Below, piece by piece: positions 45,106 through 53,081 of a stretch of 64,000 nucleotides of DNA. The stretch covers positions 1 through 64,000 of the forward strand of contig JBGCFR010000022.1 of assembly GCA_045107045.1 (NCBI GenBank), in the 5' to 3' direction. Position 1 is the first letter of the stretch. Each line of letters begins with the position of its first letter. Source of the stretch: Putridiphycobacter sp045107045. Lineage in GTDB: Bacteria > Bacteroidota > Bacteroidia > Flavobacteriales_D > Crocinitomicaceae. The notes under the pieces were generated by a model that saw nothing but the letters and a program-made list of their open reading frames with translations, did not search any database and had not been told where the DNA came from. The position numbers and the translations under genes are program-made.

Positions 45106-45540
45106 ATGCCAAAATTATATCAAGAAATAGATAAAACAATTTTAAAAGCCATTCCAAATCCAAGTAAGGAAGCGTATGAAATTAAAATTAAAATACCAGA
45201 GTTTACATTTTTAGGGGTGAAAGAACAACCCGACTTTGCGACAGTTTTCTTAACAATGTACCCTAGCAATAAAATTATTGAATTAAAATCGTTAAAGCAA
45301 TACTCTTTTCATTTAAGAGACATTGTAGTGTCTTATGAAAGGTTAATCAATATTTTTTACGATCACTTAATGACTGTTTATGAACCAGAAAGATTAAGGA
45401 TTTCAATGATTTGCAATCCGAGAGGTGGTATTTCAGCCAAGTTGGCAATTGATTCGGACTGGGCAGCCAGAGGCGGGAAAGAACAGTTTAAAGATTGGAT
45501 TGGCCGTTCAGGGAATGACGATTGGAGCGTATTAATGTAG
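45106..45540 (+). CDS. QueF-like T-fold protein lacking the catalytic cysteine
   Basis: A 144-residue protein clearly homologous to type I QueF (7-cyano-7-deazaguanine reductase). Shared features are KIPEFTFLGVKEQPDFATVFLT, IIELKSLKQYSFHLRD (the E-x-KSLK substrate motif), YERLINIFYDHL and CNPRGGISAKLAID. The active-site Cys, which lies in EFTxxCPxTGQPDFA of true QueF, is replaced in EFTFLGVKEQPDFA (Gly or Val at that place), and the His of the HE pair is Tyr (YE). The Asp of QPDFA and both Glu residues remain. Without the Cys it cannot form the thioimide intermediate, so nitrile reduction is unlikely. Sitting 4 bp after metH1 under the SAM riboswitch, it may act with methionine synthase; the role is unknown. 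Confidence 0.85.
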   Translation: MPKLYQEIDKTILKAIPNPSKEAYEIKIKIPEFTFLGVKEQPDFATVFLTMYPSNKIIELKSLKQYSFHLRDIVVSYERLINIFYDHLMTVYEPERLRISMICNPRGGISAKLAIDSDWAARGGKEQFKDWIGRSGNDDWSVLM

Positions 45541-45545
45541 TTCGC

Positions 45546-45730
45546 TGCACTAACAGATAAAAGACCGCTGACGCTTCTAGACATAGGACCGCTGCGCTCA
45601 AAGACGCAAGACCGCTAGTGATGAAAGACTAGTATAGTGGCTTTGCAGTAAATAGTCTAAAATCTAGTATCAAAAATAAAATAAGTCTAGTATCTAGAAG
45701 TAAAACGGTCTAGAAGTCTAGCATCAAAAA
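45546..45730 (+). repeat. Intra-operon spacer with short degenerate repeats
   Basis: The 191 bp between the QueF-like gene and metH2 hold three GACCGCT copies (45563-45569, 45587-45593, 45610-45616) spaced 23-24 bp apart, then several TCTAG words, including the near-identical pair TCTAGTATCAAAAA (45663-45676) and TCTAGCATCAAAAA (45717-45730). The second copy ends one base before ATG 45732. GC content of the first half is higher than the surroundings. No reading frame or terminator is evident. It looks like a small dispersed intergenic element, but copies elsewhere cannot be checked here. Confidence 0.6.
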
Positions 45731-45731
45731 A

Positions 45732-48446
45732 ATGAGTTTACATCCAGATTATACGGGAGATTATATTTTTAAATGGGATCAATTACCACCATTAAAGTTG
45801 AGTGGACTTGAACCATTAATAGTTACTCCCGAATCTAATTTTATTAATGTTGGTGAACGAACCAACGTAGCAGGTTCAAAAAAATTTTTGCGTTTAATAA
45901 AAAACGAATTGTTTGATGAAGCATTATCGGTTGCTAGAGAGCAAGTTGAAAATGGTGCTCAAATAATAGACATCAATATGGATGATGGCCTAATTGATGG
46001 GAAAGAAGCCATGATTAAATTTTTAAAATTAATTGCTTCAGAACCTGATATTGCTAGAGTACCAATTATGATAGATAGTTCTAAATGGGAAATTATTGAG
46101 GCAGGGTTGCAATGTGTTCAAGGAAAATCTGTGGTGAATTCAATTAGCCTTAAGGAAGGAGAAACTGAATTTATTAGTCATGCAAAAATTATAAAATCAT
46201 ATGGTGCTGCTGTTATAGTAATGGCATTTGATGAACAAGGCCAGGCAGACTCGTACGAAAGACGTGTTGAAATTTGTAAAAAATCATACGATATTTTGGT
46301 GGATGTTGTGAAATTTCCACCGCAAGACATCATTTTTGATCCTAATATTTTTCCAGTTGCTACCGGAATGGATGAACATAGGAATAATGCATTAGACTTT
46401 TTTAGAGCCACACGTTGGATTCGAGAAAATTTACCAGGCGCACACGTAAGTGGTGGGGTTAGTAATGTTTCATTCTCATTTCGAGGTAATAATGCCATAA
46501 GAGAAGCCATGCATTCTGCATTTTTATACCATGCTATTAAAGAAGGCATGGACATGGGAATTGTAAACCCATCAATGCTTGAGGTGTATGATGAAATTCC
46601 AAAGGATGCTTTAAAATATGTTGAAGATGTATTATTAAACAGAACAAATGATGCAACAGAAAAACTATTAGATTTTGCGGAGAATGTAGTTCAATCCTAT
46701 AAAATTGAAAAAGGCATAGCCGAATGGCGTTTATTATCTATACAAGAAAGGATTACACATGCCTTGGTAAAAGGAATTGCAGATTTCACTGACGAGGACA
46801 TGGAAGAAGCTAGACATTTGGCAGATAGGCCTATTCAAGTTATAGAAGGCTATTTAATGAATGGGATGAATGTTGTAGGAGATTTATTTGGCGCAGGGAA
46901 AATGTTTTTACCACAAGTGGTTAAATCAGCTAGAGTCATGAAAAAATCTGTAGCCTATCTCTTACCTTATATTGAAGCTACTAAAGAAGAAGGACAAACT
47001 AATGGTAAAATTTTATTGGCCACTGTAAAAGGAGATGTGCACGATATTGGTAAAAATATTGTTGGCGTTGTTTTAGCCTGTAATAATTATGAAATTATTG
47101 ATTTGGGTGTAATGGTGTCAACTGAAAAGATACTGAGCGAAGCCAAAAGACTAAATGTTGATATTATTGGTTTGAGCGGATTGATCACGCCATCACTTGA
47201 TGAAATGGTTAACGTGGCTGAAGAATTGCAAAAGAATGGCATGACCATTCCATTACTAATTGGCGGTGCAACAACTTCTAAAGTACATACAGCAGTTAAA
47301 ATTCAAGAACAATATTCTAATGGTGACACTGTTCATGTGCTAGACGCTAGTCGATCGGTTACAGTAGCTAGCGAATTATTAGGCGCAAATAAAAATAAAT
47401 ACACTAGTAATATTAAGGAAGAATATAATACTATAAGAACCAATTACGCCAAGAAAAAAGGGTTCAAGGCTTATCTAACTATTGCTGAGGCTCGAAAAAG
47501 AAAACAAAAAATTGACTGGAAAAAATCTTTCATTAAAAAACCAAATTTCATTGGAGTAAAACACTACACCAATTTTGACATTAATGAATTAATCCCATAT
47601 ATAGATTGGACACCATTTTTTTATACTTGGGAAATGCGAAAAAAATATCCTGATATACTTACTGATACTGATAAAGGTGAAGAAGCTACAAAATTATTTA
47701 AAGATGCCCAAAAAATGTTGAAGAACATTGTTGATCATCAATGGTTAACGGCAAATGCAAGTGTTGGAATTTGGCCTGCCAACACAGTGGATGATGACGT
47801 GATAGAATACTATACTGATGATACAAGATCTAAAATCATTTACAAACAATATGCACTTAGACAACAACTAAAAAAATCAGAGTCAGCCTCTAATCATTCA
47901 TTAGCAGATTTTATAGCTCCGAAGAATATAGGAATTCAAGATTATATCGGTGGGTTTATTGTGACCTCTGGCAATGGTATTAATATTAAAATTAAAGAAT
48001 TTGAAGCTGATCATGATGATTATAATTCAATTTTACTGAAAGCACTAGCCGATAGATTAGCTGAAGCTTTTGCTGAGAAATTGCATGAAATAGTAAGACA
48101 GGAATTATGGGGCTATGAAAAAGGGCAGCTTACAAAAGATGAGTTGATTAAGGAAAAATATATTGGCATTCGCCCTGCTCCAGGCTATCCAGCCAACCCT
48201 GATCATACCGAAAAAATAGGTTTATTTGAATTACTTGATGCCACCAAGCATACTGGTGTAGGCTTAACAGAAAGTTTAGCTATGTTGCCTGCAGCATCTG
48301 TTAGCGGCTGGTATTTTGCTAATCCTGAAGCACACTATTTTGGTGTTGGCAAAATTAAGGAAGATCAAATTGAAGATATTTCAAAACGTAAGGGAATGTC
48401 ATTTGAGATTTATAAAAAATGGCTATCTTCCAACCTGGCTGATTAA
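45732..48446 (+). CDS. metH: Methionine synthase, folate/cobalamin/activation half (split MetH)
   Basis: A 904-residue protein with the remaining three MetH modules. The pterin-binding barrel (about residues 1-310) has NVGERTNVAGSKKFLRLI, IDINMDDGLIDG and SSKWEIIEAGLQCVQGK. The cobalamin cap and Rossmann domain (about 330-560) contain MFLPQVVKSARVMKK and GDVHDIGKNIVGVVL, with the cobalt-ligand His near residue 437, and IGLSGLITPSLDEM. The SAM-binding activation domain (about 590-900) has KEKYIGIRPAPGYPANPDH. All key motifs look intact. No metF follows; the next gene encodes an unrelated transporter. Confidence 0.96.
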   Translation: MSLHPDYTGDYIFKWDQLPPLKLSGLEPLIVTPESNFINVGERTNVAGSKKFLRLIKNELFDEALSVAREQVENGAQIIDINMDDGLIDGKEAMIKFLKLIASEPDIARVPIMIDSSKWEIIEAGLQCVQGKSVVNSISLKEGETEFISHAKIIKSYGAAVIVMAFDEQGQADSYERRVEICKKSYDILVDVVKFPPQDIIFDPNIFPVATGMDEHRNNALDFFRATRWIRENLPGAHVSGGVSNVSFSFRGNNAIREAMHSAFLYHAIKEGMDMGIVNPSMLEVYDEIPKDALKYVEDVLLNRTNDATEKLLDFAENVVQSYKIEKGIAEWRLLSIQERITHALVKGIADFTDEDMEEARHLADRPIQVIEGYLMNGMNVVGDLFGAGKMFLPQVVKSARVMKKSVAYLLPYIEATKEEGQTNGKILLATVKGDVHDIGKNIVGVVLACNNYEIIDLGVMVSTEKILSEAKRLNVDIIGLSGLITPSLDEMVNVAEELQKNGMTIPLLIGGATTSKVHTAVKIQEQYSNGDTVHVLDASRSVTVASELLGANKNKYTSNIKEEYNTIRTNYAKKKGFKAYLTIAEARKRKQKIDWKKSFIKKPNFIGVKHYTNFDINELIPYIDWTPFFYTWEMRKKYPDILTDTDKGEEATKLFKDAQKMLKNIVDHQWLTANASVGIWPANTVDDDVIEYYTDDTRSKIIYKQYALRQQLKKSESASNHSLADFIAPKNIGIQDYIGGFIVTSGNGINIKIKEFEADHDDYNSILLKALADRLAEAFAEKLHEIVRQELWGYEKGQLTKDELIKEKYIGIRPAPGYPANPDHTEKIGLFELLDATKHTGVGLTESLAMLPAASVSGWYFANPEAHYFGVGKIKEDQIEDISKRKGMSFEIYKKWLSSNLAD

Positions 48447-48467
48447 GCACTTAAATTCAGCATCTGT

Positions 48468-49493
48468 ATGGCACAAAGAATTGCATCATATTTCATCATT
48501 ATTATCAGTATAATAGCTGCGCTAGTAATTGGAAAATCATTATTAATTCCGTTTATACTCGGTCTACTGGTTTGGTTTCTGATTGTAGAATTTAGAAATC
48601 AATTAGTTAAAATTCCTCTATTAGGATCCAAACTTCCAAAATGGTTGTGGTCTATTTTGGCATCAATCGTTTTGTTTTCACTCTTTGCCATTGCTATTAA
48701 TGTCCTAATTGACAATATTGCAGAATTAGGCAAGCAATTACCTGAATATGAAGCCAACCTAAAAGCAGTTAATGTTTCTATCCAAGAATCATTCGACATT
48801 AATATTTTTGACAGTATAAAAAGTTATGCTGGCGATTTTCAATTGACAAAAATTCTATCTCCACTGCTCAACTCATTGACGGATATATTCGCAAATGGCT
48901 TCATGATTGTGCTCTATGTTTTATTTTTGTTTTTAGAAGAAACCGTTTTTAGGCAAAAACTAAAACACGTTTTTAAATCCAAGGCTAAATTTACTGAAGC
49001 TATAGTTGTTTTGGAAAAAATCAATCAGTCAACAAGCAGCTACATTACTTTAAAAACAATTATTAGTTTAATTACTGGAGTAGCTAGTTATATTGCTCTA
49101 GCAATTATTGGAGTTGATACACCTATATTTTGGGCTTTCTTAATCTTCTTGATGAATTATATCCCTACTATTGGATCACTTATTGGCACTTTATTTCCAG
49201 CTTTTATTGCATTGCTTCAGTTTGGAGATATTCTACATTTTGGATTAGTATTAGGAGTTGTTGGATTAATTCAAGTCATAGTCGGCAATTTTGTTGAACC
49301 AAAAATGATGGGAAATTCTTTAAACTTAAGCCCGCTTGTTGTTATAGTTGCCCTAAGCTTTTGGGGTGCCGTTTGGGGAATCACAGGTATGGTATTGTCA
49401 GTTCCGATTACAGTAATTATGGTCATTCTATTCTCACAATTTAAGACTACAAAGCCTATTGCTACTTTGCTTTCTGAAAAAGGAATCATTTAA
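48468..49493 (+). CDS. AI-2E/PerM family transporter
   Basis: A 341-residue membrane protein with about seven hydrophobic segments. An N-terminal helix pair (FIIIISIIAALVIGKSLLIPFILGLLVWFLI) precedes a periplasmic or cytosolic coiled region (LGKQLPEYEANLKAVNVSIQE), and the C-terminal part has FWAFLIFLMNYIPTIGSLIGTLFP, the family's most conserved block, and VGNFVEPKMMGNSLNLSPLVVI. The family includes autoinducer-2 exporters and sodium/proton antiporters, so the substrate is uncertain. It lies 21 bp after metH2 but without a stop-start overlap; the linkage may be fortuitous. Confidence 0.88.
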   Translation: MAQRIASYFIIIISIIAALVIGKSLLIPFILGLLVWFLIVEFRNQLVKIPLLGSKLPKWLWSILASIVLFSLFAIAINVLIDNIAELGKQLPEYEANLKAVNVSIQESFDINIFDSIKSYAGDFQLTKILSPLLNSLTDIFANGFMIVLYVLFLFLEETVFRQKLKHVFKSKAKFTEAIVVLEKINQSTSSYITLKTIISLITGVASYIALAIIGVDTPIFWAFLIFLMNYIPTIGSLIGTLFPAFIALLQFGDILHFGLVLGVVGLIQVIVGNFVEPKMMGNSLNLSPLVVIVALSFWGAVWGITGMVLSVPITVIMVILFSQFKTTKPIATLLSEKGII

Positions 49494-49495
49494 AT

Positions 49496-49509
49496 ATACC
49501 GATTGGTAT
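49496..49509 (+). promoter_or_regulatory. TetR operator 1 (upstream of the regulator)
   Basis: ATACCGATTGGTAT is an inverted repeat (ATACC/GGTAT) lying just upstream of the -7 element at 49518. The reverse complement, ATACCAATCGGTAT, differs from the site at 50144 at one base. The position between -33 and -7 fits repression of the regulator's own promoter. Confidence 0.7.
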
Positions 49510-49517
49510 TTTTTTCT

Positions 49518-49525
49518 TACCTTTG
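49518..49525 (+). promoter_or_regulatory. -7 promoter element for the TetR-family gene
   Basis: TACCTTTG, exact TAnnTTTG, ending 4 bp before the ATG; the message should be leaderless. Confidence 0.6.
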
Positions 49526-49529
49526 ACCC

Positions 49530-50126
49530 ATGCCTAAAAAAGCAGAGCTGACAAGTGCATACATTATCCAAAAAGTAGCGTCTGTATTTAACAAAAAAGG
49601 ATACTCAGCCACTTCAATGGCAGATATCACCCTAGCAACAGGACTCACGAAGGGTGCTATTTACGGCAATTTTGAAAATAAAAATGAATTGGCCATCAAA
49701 TCATTTAGCTACAATGTAAACATGGTGACGAATGCCATTGCTGTTCAAATTGCTAAAGAAAGTTTAGCTATCAATAAATTGCTTGCCATTACTAAATTCT
49801 ATGGTAACTACTATGAGTTCACACATGATTTCGGTGGTTGTCCCATTTTAAATATTGGTATTGATGCTAATCACCAAGATCCTGTTTTAATGCAAAAAGT
49901 TCAAAAGGCTATCACAAATATTCAAGCCTATGTTGAAGCAATTATTTGCGAGGGTATTACTAATAAAGAACTTAAGCCAAATATTGATGCGAAATACTAT
50001 GCTCGGCAAATCTTCACTCGAATTGAAGGCGCGGTATTTATGACTACCACAACACGAAACAAAATTTATCTAAAAGATATGGTTGAAGGCTTAAATCAAA
50101 TGATAGAAAAAGAGATAAATCTTTAA
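49530..50126 (+). CDS. TetR/AcrR family transcriptional repressor
   Basis: A 198-residue regulator. The N-terminal HTH domain spans about residues 8-55: IIQKVASVFNKKGYSATSMADITLATGLTKGAIYGNFENKNELAIKSF, with TKGAIYGNF in the recognition helix. The remaining helices (TKFYGNYYEFTHDFGGCPILNIGID ...) form the ligand-binding and dimer domain similar to the TetR_C_6/YcdC-type group. It is flanked by two nearly identical 14-bp operators, indicating autoregulation and control of the downstream alpha/beta hydrolase. The inducer is unknown. Confidence 0.92.
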   Translation: MPKKAELTSAYIIQKVASVFNKKGYSATSMADITLATGLTKGAIYGNFENKNELAIKSFSYNVNMVTNAIAVQIAKESLAINKLLAITKFYGNYYEFTHDFGGCPILNIGIDANHQDPVLMQKVQKAITNIQAYVEAIICEGITNKELKPNIDAKYYARQIFTRIEGAVFMTTTTRNKIYLKDMVEGLNQMIEKEINL

Positions 50127-50143
50127 TTTTTTTAAATAAAAAT

Positions 50144-50157
50144 ATACCAATCAGTAT
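50144..50157 (+). promoter_or_regulatory. TetR operator 2 (upstream of the hydrolase)
   Basis: ATACCAATCAGTAT matches the reverse complement of operator 1 at 13 of 14 positions. It ends 3 bp before the ATG of the hydrolase, where bound repressor would block transcript start or passage. Confidence 0.65.
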
Positions 50158-50160
50158 AAT

Positions 50161-50991
50161 ATGATCAGACTTATAAAATTCTACTTCGGAACACTGTCAG
50201 TTATTAGTCCAAGACTAGCAACAAACCAGGCCTTTGAACTCTTTAAAAAAGTAAGAAAAAAAGATATCAGAGAGCGTGAAAAAACATTTTACGAATCCGC
50301 AAAAAGGAAAGATCTTGATTTTAATATTGAACCTGTCCACACCTACTCATTTGGAAACCCAGACAATGATATTGTAATACTAATTCATGGTTGGGATTCT
50401 AATGCTGGATCTCTTTCGAAATTTGTAGAACCACTATTAGCCAAAGAAAAATATGTAATAAGTCTAAATTTGCCAGCACATGCACATTATATTTCCAATA
50501 AAACAACACTTGTTGAGTGCAAGGATGCAGTAAAGTTATTGATTAGTTCGCTTGACTCTAAAAAGAACATCTCTATTATTTCCCATTCATTTGGATCTGC
50601 AGTTACAGGTTATGCACTATCTGAACTACCAAAAATAAATATTGAAAATCTATTTTTTCTGACCAGCCCGAACAAAATGGATGTCATCTTTATCGAATTT
50701 AAAAATATCATTAATCTAGGTGACAAAGCGTATCGCCAGCTAGTCGACAAGGCATCTTTAGTACTAAACGAAGATTTAGAAACCATGTACATCCACGATA
50801 AACTACTTATTGCTAACTTCAACCATCTACATATTTTCCACGATAAAAATGATAAAATTATTTCTGTCAAAAATTCCGAACTAATGCATAAAAAAATCTC
50901 AAATAGTCTTTTAACTACTTACGAAAACATTGGGCATTATAGAATGCTTTGGAATGACAGATTAATTGATGATGTAATGAAAGAAATCTAA
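50161..50991 (+). CDS. Alpha/beta hydrolase under TetR control
   Basis: A 276-residue cytoplasmic hydrolase. IVILIHGWDSNAGSLSKFVEPL gives the oxyanion-hole HG motif, ISIISHSFGSAVTGYAL the nucleophile elbow with the catalytic Ser (near residue 142), HLHIFHDKNDKIISVKN the acidic residue region, and a late GHYRMLW His (near residue 262). An N-terminal 50-residue extension (FYFGTLSVISPRLATNQAFELFKKVRKK) is unlike plain esterases but is seen in hydrolases linked to TetR regulators. The substrate is unknown; the second operator directly before its ATG suggests it degrades or modifies the inducer. Confidence 0.88.
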   Translation: MIRLIKFYFGTLSVISPRLATNQAFELFKKVRKKDIREREKTFYESAKRKDLDFNIEPVHTYSFGNPDNDIVILIHGWDSNAGSLSKFVEPLLAKEKYVISLNLPAHAHYISNKTTLVECKDAVKLLISSLDSKKNISIISHSFGSAVTGYALSELPKINIENLFFLTSPNKMDVIFIEFKNIINLGDKAYRQLVDKASLVLNEDLETMYIHDKLLIANFNHLHIFHDKNDKIISVKNSELMHKKISNSLLTTYENIGHYRMLWNDRLIDDVMKEI

Positions 50992-50993
50992 AA

Positions 50994-52190
50994 CTATAGT
51001 CTTTGTAAAACGATTTGAGTTGCACCAACCTGGCTTTTCATGAATTCTAAAACTTTTGTAGATCTATCATCATTTAAGAGTTCATTGTAAATACCTCTCA
51101 ATTTACTGATTGAATCAACTTCAAAACCTATCCCATTTTCAATAAACAATTTGGCCTCCGGGAATTTTCTATGGTTTGGGCCAAATAAAACAGGTACACC
51201 AAAACTTGCTGGTTCTAATATATTGTGCAAACCTGTTTTGAACCCTCCTCCAACATATGCAATCTTAGCAAATTGATACAAATGCATTAACATTCCTATA
51301 TTATCAATAATCAATACTTCTTGATCTGTTTCACCTTTATAATTTGAATATCTAATATTAGACTTGTCAAGCTGATTCTCGATTTGTTTGAGTCTAGATT
51401 CAAGAATTTCATGTGGGGCAATAATCACTTTAACCTTAAAGGAATTTGAATTAATTAAAGGCATTATAATTTGATCATCTTCAATCCATGACGAACCAAC
51501 TACAAAAACCCTATTGCCTTGACAGAATTTTTTAACTAAGTCAATTTTACTTGCAAAATTACTGTTCGCCATTACCCTATCATAGCGAGTATCGCCAGAA
51601 ACAATTGACTCAATTTTAATCGATTCCAAAAGCTGTTGAGATGTTTCATCTTGAACAAAAATAGTTTCAAAATCTCTGAGTATATTTATAAAAAAGTCTC
51701 CGTACCATTTAAAAAAGGATTGATTCTTTCTAAATATTCCTGAGACGAGATAAACGGGAATTGAATTGGATTTTAGAGCACCAATTAAATTCGCCCAAAA
51801 CTCATACTTAACAATAAACACCTTAGTTGGTTTTAAATGTTCAATCAACTTTTTTGCATTCGATTTTTTATCAAGCGGAAGATAAAAGACATAGTCCGCT
51901 TTCTTGTAATTTTTTCGAACTTCATAACCTGAGGGAGAAAAAAAAGAAACAACCAATTGACATTCTTCCTTAGCTTTTAAGGCATCCATAATTGGTTTTC
52001 CTTGTTCAAACTCACCTAAACTAGCACAATGGAACCAATAAAGATTTTGATCGGTTCTTTTGAATGAAGAAAGTTTAGACTTCCAATTTTGCCTACCATT
52101 CACCCATTTTTTCGCTTTAGAATTAAAAACCGAGGCTATCCGTATCAACAGTCCATACGCAAGAATTCCTATGGTGTAAATTACCTGCAT
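50994..52190 (-). CDS. kdtA: 3-deoxy-D-manno-octulosonic acid (Kdo) transferase
   Basis: About 398 residues; adds Kdo to lipid IVA on the inner-membrane cytoplasmic face. An N-terminal membrane anchor (VIYTIGILAYGLLIRIAS) precedes the GT30 domain with YWFHCASLGEFEQGKPIMDAL, containing the conserved acidic residue, and VFIVKYEFWANLIGAL. The C-terminal nucleotide half has VFVVGSSWIEDDQIIMPLI and IAYVGGGFKTGLHNILEPASFGVPVLFGPNHRKF. I start at ATG 52190, whose A overlaps the TAA of the upstream gene (TAATG); a longer frame starting at 52241 is in the preceding gene's coding region. Confidence 0.95.
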   Translation of the reverse strand: MQVIYTIGILAYGLLIRIASVFNSKAKKWVNGRQNWKSKLSSFKRTDQNLYWFHCASLGEFEQGKPIMDALKAKEECQLVVSFFSPSGYEVRKNYKKADYVFYLPLDKKSNAKKLIEHLKPTKVFIVKYEFWANLIGALKSNSIPVYLVSGIFRKNQSFFKWYGDFFINILRDFETIFVQDETSQQLLESIKIESIVSGDTRYDRVMANSNFASKIDLVKKFCQGNRVFVVGSSWIEDDQIIMPLINSNSFKVKVIIAPHEILESRLKQIENQLDKSNIRYSNYKGETDQEVLIIDNIGMLMHLYQFAKIAYVGGGFKTGLHNILEPASFGVPVLFGPNHRKFPEAKLFIENGIGFEVDSISKLRGIYNELLNDDRSTKVLEFMKSQVGATQIVLQRL

Positions 52191-52966
52191 TAATCGTAGT
52201 AGTATTCTTGTAATTGTCGCTTGTATATAGGAATCATCCACCCAATTTTTAAACCATAAAATAGGTCGAACCTAAGTTCGTTTTCTGGACCTTCTGTATC
52301 AAAATTAAATGTTCTAACGTTTTTATTAAACCCTTGAGTAAATTCAAATCCTCCATAAAAATCTAAGTACTTTCTATTACCTTGCTGTAAATAACCAATA
52401 AACTGTTTTGTGACAATACCCATTGCTAATTTATCATATCCTTTTAGATACGAATCTTCAAGTTGAGGAAGTTCATCATAAGTATGCTCAATCCGTATTT
52501 TATGCATTTGAAAGCCTATACCACCATTTACCCACAAACCAGCATTTGGGCCTTTTCCAACTTGTGTAAAGACATAACCAATTTGTCCAGTAAAATTAGC
52601 ACCCCTTAATAAAAAAAGTACATCCCCCTGATTACCTTCTAAGTTAGTGATATTACCATCTTCATTAATTAAATTATCAAAAATGCTAAGCTCCTTAAAA
52701 CTATTACCAAAAAGGAATTGAGACTCCAAACCAAATGACCAATTAGATTTTAATTTGAAATTAATCTCAGCCCCCAACGCATTTGAAAAACCCCATCTTT
52801 TCGCGAAATCACCTCCAGGCAATGATGCCTTATATGTTAAACCGTAAATCGGCGTAAAAACCGACTCGGACTTTAGATCTCTTTGCGCTTGTAAATTATT
52901 TGGTAAAACCAACAGTAAAATAGCAGTTAAGCTTATTCTTAAATATATTCGGAATTCTTTTATCAT
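52190..52966 (-). CDS. Putative outer-membrane beta-barrel protein
   Basis: About 258 residues, exported through a signal peptide (MIKEFRIYLRISLTAILLLVLPNNLQAQ). The mature part alternates amphipathic strands with aromatic ends: TPIYGLTYKASLPGGDFAKRW, LGAEINFKLKSNWSFGLESQFLFGN, FTGQIGYVFTQVGKG, AGLWVNGGIGFQMHKIRIEHTYD, YLDFYGGFEFTQGFN and LFYGLKIGWMIPIY. This is an 8- to 10-strand barrel layout without a named family. Its stop overlaps the kdtA start (TAATG), implying translational coupling with LPS core synthesis. I start at ATG 52966; TTG 52972 is possible. Confidence 0.75.
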   Translation of the reverse strand: MIKEFRIYLRISLTAILLLVLPNNLQAQRDLKSESVFTPIYGLTYKASLPGGDFAKRWGFSNALGAEINFKLKSNWSFGLESQFLFGNSFKELSIFDNLINEDGNITNLEGNQGDVLFLLRGANFTGQIGYVFTQVGKGPNAGLWVNGGIGFQMHKIRIEHTYDELPQLEDSYLKGYDKLAMGIVTKQFIGYLQQGNRKYLDFYGGFEFTQGFNKNVRTFNFDTEGPENELRFDLFYGLKIGWMIPIYKRQLQEYYYD

Positions 52967-53081
52967 GTTCAAATTCTTAAAGCTTTTCTTGCTGTAAAAG
53001 CATCAAATTAAGCAATAAAATTAAAGTATAATTAGTTATATTCGCAAACTTAATGGTATTTAACACTAATTATTGATTCAA

